Of a stretch of 64,000 bases of DNA, positions 55,635-64,000 are shown piece after piece. Below the pieces are notes generated by a model, which searched no databases, had not been told where the DNA came from, and was given only the letters and a program-made list of their open reading frames with translations. A program made the translations under genes and the position numbers. Origin of the DNA: Aulostomus chinensis. Taxonomy: Eukaryota; Chordata; Actinopteri; Syngnathiformes; Aulostomidae. How positions within the stretch are numbered: the first letter of the stretch is position 1; the number at the start of each line of letters is the position of its first letter. The DNA is taken from contig JBBMOA010000017.1 of the NCBI GenBank assembly GCA_037954235.1, positions 26,490,527 through 26,554,526 of the forward strand. The letters run 5' to 3'.

Positions 55635-57455
55635 GAGTCAACTGCACCAATTCAGCTGGATCTCAGCTTCACCTGCCCCACGACGTCAGAACTCAAGTTC
55701 CTCTTCCACTGTCAGACCACATTGGCGTGGACGCGTTCCCCCGGCCGTCCTGACTGAAAACAGGGACATGGCAGCGGCGGTGGGAATGAGGGGACTGAGC
55801 CGATGGGATTCCCCGCCACTCCTTGTCTACAGGCAGCTAAACTCAAGGTTCAAGGTTCTACAGCTGCCAGGAAGATGGACTGAGTAAACAGATAAAGGAG
55901 AGGGAGGGTCACTGCTGATCCTGCACCACGGACCTGGTGGGTCCAGGTTCACAAGGATTTGAAAATCTCAGTTTGTTCAATCTGTCCTTTCTTCCTGTTG
56001 ATAACCTGAGATTTTCTCACTGATCAAATTACTTGCAGACACACACGGCTGAGCGGAACTTGGAGCTGGAGGAGGGAAAGACTCGTACAAATACTAGGAA
56101 TACTACACCGCAGTTTTATGCCTCGTCATGTGTTCCTGCCGCAGTGACCTTTGACCCCTGATACAGTTACAAGTCAACCACAACTTCCAGTGAACATCTA
56201 AGCCAAATTTGATGAAACTCAAAAAAAAAACAACCACGTGTGGACGGTAGGGCTGCAACGATTAGTCGACGTTGTCGCCAAAAATCGATAATAACAATCG
56301 TCAACAATGAATTCCATCGTCGACTGTTGTCGCCAGAAGCGTTTTTCCAACAGTGAGGCATCTCTCTTGATTATCATCTCTGACAGAGTCGCTCATGCGC
56401 AGTAGCGTCTCTTCTCTGAGCGGGAACATTCAAGAACGCGGCGTCAACATCAGGTACGCGCACCAAAACTTCTAAAGTTTGGAGCATTTCAGCCTGGATA
56501 CGGCGAATAAAAAGACTACGAGCAAAGGTTGCTAAGCAGACCTTGGTGTCATGGCGGTGATGCAGGAACATTTAAAGAAGCTCGTCGGGCAGCTGAAGGA
56601 AGCGCAGTCTGACTCTCCTTGTGAGACTCAAGGGACATTCAAGCAGGACGGTTTTAGGACACATTGGACATTTTAGAAGCGTGTTTTCACTGTAAAAGAG
56701 AGCTCTGGCGTTTGAGACTGTGCCTGACAAACGTGTTTTAAATTAATGAACTCAATAAAAGATGTGTTTTTCATTGTACCATCTTTCTTGTTTATTATCA
56801 TTTGATACATAATTAAATCAACTTCATGCTAAATTTAAGAAAAATTGAATAATTATCTGATGAGTCGACTAATCGTTTCAATAGTCGGTGACTAGTCGAC
56901 TGTTAAAAGAGTGGTTAGTTGCAGCCCTAGTGGACGTTTCAGAGAGATCACATTCACACAAGAAATTCCAGCGTCCTGCTGCTCCTGTAGCCTGGCCCCT
57001 GAGGACCCCCACCAGTGTGTCTCAAACCTTTCAGGCCATTGACCACTGAACCAATTTAAAAAACTCATCTTATTTCCTGAGGCTGGCCTCAAACATGAAG
57101 TCTAATTCAAAAATATTTTCACCAGTTCTACTTTCTTACATGACAGCGTGAGCTCGTACTCTGCTGGAGGGATTGAAAGTGAGGACAGAAGAGGAGGGAG
57201 AGAAGGAGAGAAAACAAACGTGAAAACAGAAAGCAGGTGAGACCAGGAGGGTCCGAGTAGAGACGACCAGAGGGAGGAAGAGATGAAGGAGGAACAAGTG
57301 AACATGAGGCAGGCTTCAGACGGACAGAGGAGGGAAGACACGGGACACGCAGGGTCCTGCCAGCCGGACCACATGCTATGTTTCATGAAGCATGTTGATC
57401 AGTAATGTTCAGAGGTAAACAAGTATATTTACTGCGTTGAGCTGGGATCACTCAC
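55635..57455. other. Interval between the two flippase N-terminal modules
   Basis: I searched both strands for further flippase exons that could continue from the exon ending at 57,456 and found none. The interval contains a hAT element (56,248-56,929). If the upstream module is used, this whole interval is intron. Confidence 0.6.
56248..56929. mobile_element. Non-autonomous hAT transposon, 682 bp
   Basis: The element has 12-bp perfect terminal inverted repeats (TAGGGCTGCAAC ... GTTGCAGCCCTA) and an 8-bp target duplication with one mismatch (GTGGACGG before, GTGGACGT after). Both are typical of hAT elements. Inside, around 56,470-56,640 on the + strand, are traces of a BED-type zinc finger N-terminus of a transposase (a degraded VWEHF-like start and a VMQEHLKKLV segment), with stops and frameshifts. 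An AATAAA is at 56,754. No catalytic transposase core remains. Confidence 0.9.
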
Positions 57456-57650
57456 CCACAGTACACTCCCACTACGTTGTTGTTGACCTTCTTGTCGAAG
57501 AGGTAGCGCTGGTAGTCTTCCAGGGCGTCTTTGACGGCGATGATGGCAAGGACCACCAGCAGAGGAATCATGGTGATTTCCTTTTGAAAGGCTTCAACAA
57601 CCGGCACCCAGTTCAGCAACGCCAGGAACAGGAAGTAGAGGTTAGCAGCC
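57456..57650 (-). CDS. atp10d: ATP10D-like TM1-TM2 exon (alternative module, exon 2)
   Basis: This 195-bp exon has an AG acceptor (CCCCGTGCAG before it) and a GTGAGT donor, and no stop. It codes AANLYFLFLALLNWVPVVEAF, then QKEITMIPLLVVLAIIAVKD, then the LEDYQRY region, ending VVGVYC plus two bases. It is TM1, the short lumenal turn and TM2 of a class V P4-ATPase and matches human ATP10D as I remember it better than the corresponding part of the exon at 55,243-55,634. It ends in phase 2, as that exon does, and the next visible exon (53,999) begins with the one base needed. It could thus be spliced there directly, skipping 55,243-55,634. Confidence 0.88.
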
Positions 57651-57879
57651 CTGCACGGGGACGACAGTCACATCCACTTTAGTGACGCGGCAGTAACTTC
57701 ACAACAGTTACAGGTCCGACTTTGACAGATACACTGAACCAGAGAGGTCTAGCGAGTTCTGATCTCCAGTCCTTGTGTTCTCCTCTTCTTCTCCCCTCAT
57801 CCCAGATCCTGGTGCTGCTGGAGGAGGCTCCAGACCTGAAGAGGCTCCAGCTGCCACCCATAGCTCCACCTGCTCACGT

Positions 57880-58100
57880 CCCCATCTGTCCATCAGTCTC
57901 TCCTCCTTTCTCTCTCTCTTTGTCTCTGTCCCTCTCTTTCCTTCTGTCTCTCTGTCTTCCTCCATTCTCTGTCTTTGTCTCTGTCCATCAGTCTCTCTTC
58001 CTTTCTCTCTCTCTCTTTATCTCTGTCCCTCTCTCTCCTTCTGTCTCTCTGTCTTCCTCCATTCTCTGTCTTTGTCTCTGTCCTGCTCTCTCTCTGTCCC
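57880..58100. repeat. Pyrimidine-rich tandem repeat
   Basis: A CT-rich block (TCTCTCTTTGTCTCTGTCCC type) with two copies of a unit of about 110 bp containing TTCCTCCATTCTCTGTCTTT. It is next to the teleost repeat fragment and lies in the intron between the two exons of the upstream flippase module. On the gene's strand it is purine-rich (GA). Confidence 0.85.
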
Positions 58101-58103
58101 CAC

Positions 58104-58300
58104 TGATCCTGGATCTGCTCCACCTTCCTGCTGGTAAAGGAAGGTTCTGGTGGCTGCTGTTGCAGGATGTGCTGCTGATGGAGAATTGTTGGGTGGAGGT
58201 TCATTGAAGGAGGGAGGTGCTGGACCTGCTCTACTTGGACAGAGTCAGGACAGAACTTTGGTTGGGGTTTGGTGACACACTAATAAACCTGACTTGACTT
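58104..58300 (-). repeat. Fragment of a common teleost dispersed repeat
   Basis: Reverse complement of the sequence at 48,344-48,541 (AAGGAAGGTTCTGGTGGCTG, then GGAGGTTCATTGAAGGAGGG, ending CCTGACTTGACTTG). Confidence 0.75.
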
Positions 58301-58304
58301 GTTA

Positions 58305-58450
58305 GTGGATCCCTGATTCTCCGTCTGGATCAAGGAGCCCTGAATCACACCAGACCACCTGGAGAGTTAGTGAACAGACATTTCTGGACAGTTAAGCTGT
58401 TGTTAGCCGTCAGTCTCCATTAGCTTCAAGCTAAATATATGTGGCTGACC
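58305..58450 (+). repeat. Dispersed repeat family 'DR', copy 9 (5' part)
   Basis: Contains GGATCCCTGATTCTCCGTCT, CCAGACCACCTGGAGAGTTA and TTAGCTTCAAGCTAAATATA, stopping at GTGGCTG. Confidence 0.75.
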
Positions 58451-58596
58451 CCAACTCTGACCCTTGCACATCAAACCACAGTGTGTTGGAACTGGCAGGA
58501 GGTGTGTTCATGGTAACAACTCCAGCGCGTGGGGGTTACAGCACCTCCTCCTACCAACACAGTCAAGGTGTCACTCGTTACAATTGAATGCCTGAC

Positions 58597-58883
58597 CTGT
58601 GAAACTGCTGGAACAGGTTCATGGGGATGAAGGTGACCAGGGTGTACTTGGTGGTGCGGATGGCATTGCCCCTGCAGCCTCGGGATGCGCCCTCATGCTC
58701 CTGCTGGTGGGGCCCGTGACGCGCAAACACAGTTCTTCTCTTCCCGCTGAATTTGTGCGTGGCACCGTAGGGGTCCAGGAAGCGTTTGCTATGTGGGCGA
58801 TCGGGAGCCGAGTACCAGCCTCGACCCGACCCTGCAGCCAGTAGCTGCCGGCAGCGATGCTGCACCCAGTGGAACCGCTCCAT
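58597..58883 (-). CDS. atp10d: ATP10D-like N-terminal exon (alternative module, exon 1)
   Basis: The ATG at 58,883 opens a 95-codon exon ending in phase 2 at a GTCAGG donor. It codes a cytosolic N-terminus (MERFHWVQHRCRQLLAAG..., then SGKRRTVFARHGPHQQEHE) followed by NAIRTTKYTLVTFIPMNLFQ. The start, the SGKRR segment and the TTKYTL box follow the human ATP10D N-terminus in order. An in-frame TAG, also a possible splice acceptor (GGCTGTATAG), immediately precedes the ATG. This fits an upstream non-coding exon such as one ending at 63,039. Joined to 57,456-57,650 and then 53,999 it would give a 1,354-aa flippase. Confidence 0.87.
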
Positions 58884-59462
58884 CTATACAGCCAAGACTG
58901 GAACAGGAACCCTCCTTAGAGGCCTCCTCCTCTTCAGGAGTCTCCTGGTCCTCAAAGGTCCACTTTCACAGCACCCTCATCCTGCAGACAAGAGAACTTC
59001 TTACTAATGTGTCTCTGTAGTTTGGTCTCATTCTGACTGTCAGGTGTTCAATTGTAGTTATTTATTTTTTCATGTCAAAAACTCTCATGCGAGGCACCGA
59101 GCTGATATCTTTGTGTACTTAGAAGCTTCTCATGTCTTACTGGTGTGTCAGTAGAGGCTGGGCTTGTCAGTGATTGGCTCTGTGAACGCTGGTCGTTAAG
59201 CTTGTGCCTGCATCGCTACAGTAGGAACGGAGATCTCTGGTTTCCCTCGACTGGCTGTAAAATTCCGATTAAAGGTTCCAGCTCACATTGATACTAAAAG
59301 CAGGCATGACAACAACCCTTCAGAGGGCAGCGAGGGGTCGAGCAGTGAATTGGCATGGCTAGGAAGGAAGATCTCACCCATGGGTGCACCGATCCTTTAT
59401 GATTAGTCATGCAGCACCCATGAACCCTTACTTTACACACCAGTTCCTCCAAACCAAGCACA

Positions 59463-61935
59463 TCAGCACCAGCTACTGCTACCGCCGCTGATACTGCTTA
59501 GACTACTGCTGATACTGCTTAGACTACTGCTGATACTGCTTAGACTACTGCTACCGCCGCTGATACTGCTTAGACTACTGCTGATACTGCTTAGACTACT
59601 GCTGATACTGCTTAGACTACTGCTACCGCCGCTGATACTGCTTAGACTACTGCTGATACTGCTTAGACTACTGCTGATACTGCTTATACTACTGCTACCG
59701 CCACTGATACTGCTTAGACTACTGCTGATACTGCTTAGACTACTGCTGATACTGCTTAGACTACTGCTACCGCCGCTGATACTGCTTAGACTACTGCTGA
59801 TACTGCTTACACTACTGCTGATACTGCTTAGACTACTGCTGATACTGTTTAGACTACTGCTGATACTGCTTATATTACTGCTACCGCCGCTGATACTGCT
59901 TAGACTACTGCTGATACTGCTTAGACTACTGCTACCGCCGCTGATACTGCTTAGACTACTACTGATACTGCTTAGACTACTGCTGATACTGCTTAGACTA
60001 CTGCTACCGCCGCTGATACTGCTTAGACTACTGCTACCGCCGCTGATACTGCTTAGACTACTGCTGATACTGCTTAGACTACTGCTGATACTGCTTATAC
60101 TACTGCTACCGCCACTGATACTGCTTAGACTACTGCTGATACTGCTTAGACTACTGCTGATACTGCTTAGACTACTGCTGATACTGCTTAGACTACTGCT
60201 ACTGCCGCTGATACTGCTTAGACTACTGCTGATACTGCTTACACTACTGCTGATACTGCTTAGACTACTGCTGATACTGCTTAGACTACTGCTGATACTG
60301 TTTAGACTACTGCTGATACTGCTTATATTACTGCTACCGCCGCTGATACTGCTTAGACTACTGCTGATACTGCTTAGACTACTGCTACCGCCGCTGATAC
60401 TGCTTAGACTACTACTGATACTGCTTAGACTACTGCTGATACTGCTTAGACTACTGCTACCGCCGCTGATACTGCTTAGACTACTGCTACCGCCGCTGAT
60501 ACTGCTTAGACTACTGCTGATACTGCTTAGACTACTGCTGATACTGCTTAGACTACTGCTGATACTGCTTAGACTACTGCTACCGCCGCTGATACTGCTT
60601 AGACTACTGCTGATACTGCTTAGACTACTGCTACCGCCGCTGATACTGCTTAGACTACTGCTACCGCCGCTGATACTGCTTAGACTACTGCTGATACTGC
60701 TTAGACTACTGCTGATACTGCTTAGACTACTGCTACCACCGCTGATACTGCTTATACTACTGCTTCCACCGCTGATACTGCTTAGACTACTGCTTCCACC
60801 GATGATACTGCTTAGACTACTGCTTCCACCGCTGATACTGCTTAGACTACTGCTACCACCGCTGATACTGCTTAGACTACTGCTACCACCGCTGATACTG
60901 CTTAGACTACTGCTACCACCGCTGATACTGCTTAGACTACTGCTACCACCGCTGATACTGCTTAGACTACTGCTACCACCGCTGATACTGCTTAGACTAC
61001 TGCTACCACCGCTGATACTGCTTAGACTACTGCTTCCACCGCTGATACTGCTTAGACTACTGCTACCACCGCTGATACTGCTTAGACTACTGCTACCACC
61101 GCTGATACTGCTGAGACTACTGCTACCACCGCTGATACTGCTTAGACTACTGCTTCCACCGCTGATACTGCTTAGACTACTGCTACCACCGCTGATACTG
61201 CTTAGACTACTGCTACCACCGCTGATACTGCTTAGACTACTGCTACCACTGCTGATACTGCTTAGACTACTGCTTCCACCGCTGATACTGCTTAGACTAC
61301 TGCTTCCACCGCTGATACTGCTTAGACTACTGCTACCACCGCTGATACTGCTGAGACTACTGCTACCACCGCTGATACTGCTTAGACTACTGCTACCACC
61401 GCTGATACTGCTTAGACTACTGCTTCCACCGCTGATACTGCTTAGACTACTGCTTCCACCGCTGATACTGCTTAGACTACTGCTACCACCGCTGATACTG
61501 CTGAGACTACTGCTACCACCGCTGATACTGCTTAGACTACTGCTTCCACCGCTGATACTGCTTAGACTACTGCTACCACCGCTGATACTGCTGAGACTAC
61601 TGCTACCACCGCTGATACTGCTTAGACTACTGCTACCACCGCTGATACTGCTTAGACTACTGCTACCACCGCTGATACTGCTTAGACTACTGCTTCCACC
61701 GCTGATACTGCTTAGACTACTGCTTCCACCGCTGATACTGCTTAGACTACTGCTACCACCGCTGATACTGCTGAGACTACTGCTACCACCGCTGATACTG
61801 CTTAGACTACTGCTACCACCGCTGATACTGCTTAGACTACTGCTTCCACCGCTGATACTGCTTAGACTACTGCTACCACTGCTGATACTGCTTAGACTAC
61901 TGCTACCACCGCTGATACTGCTTAGACTACCGCTC
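59463..61935. repeat. 2.5-kb minisatellite with 21- and 30-bp units
   Basis: The unit is CTGATACTGCTTAGACTACTG (21 bp), often extended by CTACCGCCG or CTACCACCG to 30 bp. From 59,463 to about 60,720 the two lengths alternate and segments of about 410-455 bp recur (compare 59,684 with 60,094, and 59,869 with 60,324). From about 60,720 to 61,935 only 30-bp units occur, some 40 in a row, with TTCC/TACC and CTGAG/CTTAG variants in recurring order. All units are multiples of three, so a frame of 824 codons (Ser/Gly/Ile/Leu) is open on the minus strand and one of 398 codons (Leu/Pro/Ile) on the plus strand. Confidence 0.97.
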
Positions 61936-62026
61936 ATACTAACATTGCTGTTACTGATAATACTTTCTCTTCTGAGTGAGCATGCCAGTGTTAATTAGCA
62001 CAAAGCTGTGAGAAAATTCCACTCCG

Positions 62027-62092
62027 ACTGATACTACAGATACTGATACTACAGATACTGATACTACAGATACTGATACTACAGATACTGCA
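62027..62092. repeat. 15-bp tandem repeat
   Basis: ACTGATACTACAGAT is repeated about four and a half times. The GATACT core is shared with the minisatellite that ends about 90 bp to the left. Confidence 0.9.
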
Positions 62093-62919
62093 ACTATGAC
62101 TGGTTTCTAGTTTGTTCTTACTGTTGCTATCACATAGACGCTGGAATGTCTTCTTAGCATGTTGTACGGGTGCAAGGAGAAAACTACTGAATACCACAAG
62201 ACTGGTGGAACTGACCAGCTGAGAGCAGTACATATGACATGCACAGGAAATGTACTGTGAATATATAGACATGTCAAGATGTCATCAGACCATGAAGACA
62301 GACAAGACTCAGATAAGATGTCAACCTTTATAAGAAGACACCGATAAAGAAACCCGATGAAGGTGATGAATCAGATCTGGAACACAAAGGTCACTTTACC
62401 GTGACCTTTAGAAGTCAATGGTTACAGGCTGAGGCTTCTGAGCAGTAAAGTACAAAATCATGAGACAGAATGTATACTTTTACTTTTGATACAAATCGAT
62501 ATCAAGTATTTCTCTACTTCTATTTCAGTAGCATTTAGAGGACACTTCTACCAGAGGAAGATTTTATCTTGATACTTCAACTCTTGTTTAAATAAAAGGT
62601 ACTACGTATTTCTCCCACCACTACTGTTATGTCAACATTAATGAGTATTTTTCCTACATAATTAGGAAATACACTATAGCTCATGTATATTTGCTGAGGG
62701 GTTTGATTCAATACTGAAGTGTAAATGCACGATATTGTTTACAATCGTATCTGACTGTGAACGGGAGAGTCCGCGCAGGAGCACTAAGTCAACACAGAGA
62801 GCAACACAATTTTTTTTTAAGTACACACAACTGTGAAAAGTACTGCTTCTGATTTGTACTTCAATGAGTAGTAGTGCTCGTCCTCGACTCTCCGTTACTG
62901 CGAACACTCCTGTACCCGG

Positions 62920-63391
62920 CGGCGGTGTCCGGGGTCCCCGGCGTCCAGCCGGGAGTTGTAGTTGTTATTCAGCATCACTGATGAATGAAGAAGGAAGCTG
63001 AAGCGTCGTCCTGCTCCGCCATGACACCTCTCACTCACCTCACGCTCTCGTTCGGCGTGTCGCCGACCTCAGACCGGTAACGTTTGTCTCGGCTCACGTC
63101 TCCGGTGCCTCGCCTCACTGTCGCTCGGTCCGCGTCTCAATGCTGCGCGATAGGACGTGAATCACTTGTCGCTTCCGCTTTACGTCGAACCGCCCGGTGC
63201 TCGCCGCCGTCATCCGGCCTCGTAGGAAACGTAGTCTGATGAATACTTGTGAAAAGTTTCTCATGTTTGAAATATTGATTTGAATAATTTGAAATATTTC
63301 GTTTGCTATTTTTCCATAATGCATTTGAACGCAGCTGATGCGACCAGATGACTGACGTCAGCTCGTCAGGAAGGCGAAACTGAATGACAAC
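62920..63391. promoter_or_regulatory. Probable divergent CpG-rich promoter (flippase / commd8)
   Basis: This is the most CpG-dense part of the right end. It contains a perfect CRE (TGACGTCA, 63,353-63,360) and a YY1-type AACATGGCGGC (63,389-63,399) over the + strand start codon. On the minus strand GCGTGAG|GTGAGT at 63,039 is a strong donor, which would fit a non-coding first exon of the flippase. These are motif inferences only. Confidence 0.5.
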
Positions 63392-63436
63392 ATGGCGGCA
63401 CAACTGAGCAGGCTACCTGCCGCCGAGTGTCTGAAG
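63392..63436 (+). CDS. commd8: First coding exon of a + strand gene, probably COMMD8
   Basis: ATG GCG GCA opens a 15-codon exon (MAAQLSRLPAAECLK) that ends in phase 0 at a consensus GTGAGT donor, behind a CpG-rich promoter. The LSRLPAAE pattern resembles the start of COMMD8 (LQKLPAE in human), whose product is a small COMM-domain protein of the COMMD/CCDC22/CCDC93 complex acting in endosomal sorting and cullin regulation. Head-to-head placement with the flippase matches human ATP10D and COMMD8 as I recall. The exon is too short to be sure from sequence alone. The rest of the gene lies beyond the window; 63,437-64,000 would be intron 1. Confidence 0.5.
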
Positions 63437-64000
63437 GTGAGTACCCGCGGCCTCTGCGGTGTTTCCGCGATTGTTTCCCGCCTCATGAAGCAACGGGGGC
63501 AGTCCAGGAGTCCGACCGGACCGGGTCGTTCTTGCTGGGAGATTGTGGTAGATTCCGTGTCTGCTGGCTCCCTCAGGAACCGTAAACTGGATCACATGTC
63601 GGATGACCGACAGCTCCTCCCTCAATGATAACACGCCCGTGTAGAAGCTCAGGAGCTCCTGGTCCGGGATGAGTTACTCACCCCAGCTCACACTCGGGGT
63701 TCACGGTCCTGAACACCTGAAGAGTTCTGAAAAATAAATGGAGACAGTAGGTTTTGAAAAAGTCTTGGAAAAATACTTCACAAATACCTCCATGTTGGAG
63801 AGGGTTTCACGTCAGGGCGACCGAGAGAGGCTGTGAGGTCTGAATCAGCTTTGTTAAATGTCGATGTTTTGACCACGTCACGTGCCAGGGGTTGTATTTG
63901 ATTATTCGCTGGTGGATTTGATGCAACCTCTGACAGCTACATGATGAGAACCTGAAGCGCCTGAGGTTTCCTCCAGCTAACAGAGGTGTGTGGTTAGTTG

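Larger units (their letters stand above)
58884..63030. other. Long 5' interval of the flippase locus
   Basis: Probably intron 1 of the flippase. It is dominated by the 2.5-kb minisatellite at 59,463-61,935. Apart from a 15-bp tandem repeat at about 62,027-62,092 (ACTGATACTACAGAT, five copies) I see no other feature and no exon. Confidence 0.5.

Noticed and set aside
59463..61937. 824-codon minus-strand ORF (Ser/Gly/Ile/Leu repeats) as a real gene
   Set aside because: It is exactly the minisatellite read in one frame; unit lengths are multiples of three, there is no non-repeat coding sequence at either end, and no promoter or splice context. Kept as a finding only.
60802..61998. 398-codon plus-strand Leu/Pro-rich ORF
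   Set aside because: Same cause: the 30-bp units read in another frame.
63021..63076. Short plus-strand exon starting ATGACACCTCTC and ending at GTAACG
   Set aside because: Possible by splice signals but has no family match, and the same bases fit better as a minus-strand non-coding first exon ending at GTGAGT (63,039).

Overview
The window is vertebrate nuclear DNA, almost certainly from a ray-finned (teleost) fish. It has short GT-AG introns, CpG-containing head-to-head promoters, many (CA)n microsatellites, teleost-type tRNA-derived SINEs, hAT-type miniature elements and one restriction-like-endonuclease LINE. There are no prokaryotic features. All gene models below were read by eye from six-frame translation, splice signals and codon phase. 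Family names come from remembered family sequences, not from a search.

Layout. Positions 1-19,259 hold no gene I can support; they are filled with microsatellites, two SINEs whose tRNA-like head is tandemly amplified, and a 1-kb hairpin-forming minisatellite (10,115-11,123). Then come rdh14 (+, 2 exons, 19,260-20,944), yipf7 (-, 5 exons, 25,817-27,619), a shared CRE-containing promoter, lamtor3 (+, 6 exons, 28,548-30,310), dapp1 (-, 33,385-39,420, last exon not found) and an ATP10-class P4-ATPase (-, 21 coding exons, 41,623-55,634, 1,324 aa). Two further ATP10 N-terminal exons lie upstream (57,456-58,883). A CpG-rich divergent promoter near 63.0-63.4 kb is followed by the first exon of a + strand gene, probably commd8.

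The genes are housekeeping or signalling genes, not one pathway: a retinol dehydrogenase-like SDR, a Golgi Yip-family protein, the Ragulator/MP1 scaffold, a PI(3,4,5)P3-binding B-cell adaptor, a lipid flippase and a COMM-domain protein. The pairs lamtor3/dapp1 (convergent) and atp10d/commd8 (divergent) keep the arrangement I recall from human chromosome 4, which supports the assignments.

The most interesting observation is that the flippase locus carries two different exon modules, each encoding the cytosolic N-terminus plus TM1-TM2. One is ATP10D-like (two exons), the other ATP10A-like (one exon). Both end in the same splice phase and both can join exon 2 in frame, giving proteins of 1,354 or 1,324 aa. 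A second theme is that internal pieces of dispersed repeats have repeatedly been amplified into tandem arrays (SINE heads at 7.9 and 15.5 kb, a 20-bp array at 33.1 kb, and a 1-kb array bounded by inverted repeats at 34.75-35.75 kb). The 5' part of the flippase locus also holds a 2.5-kb minisatellite that stays open in one reading frame.
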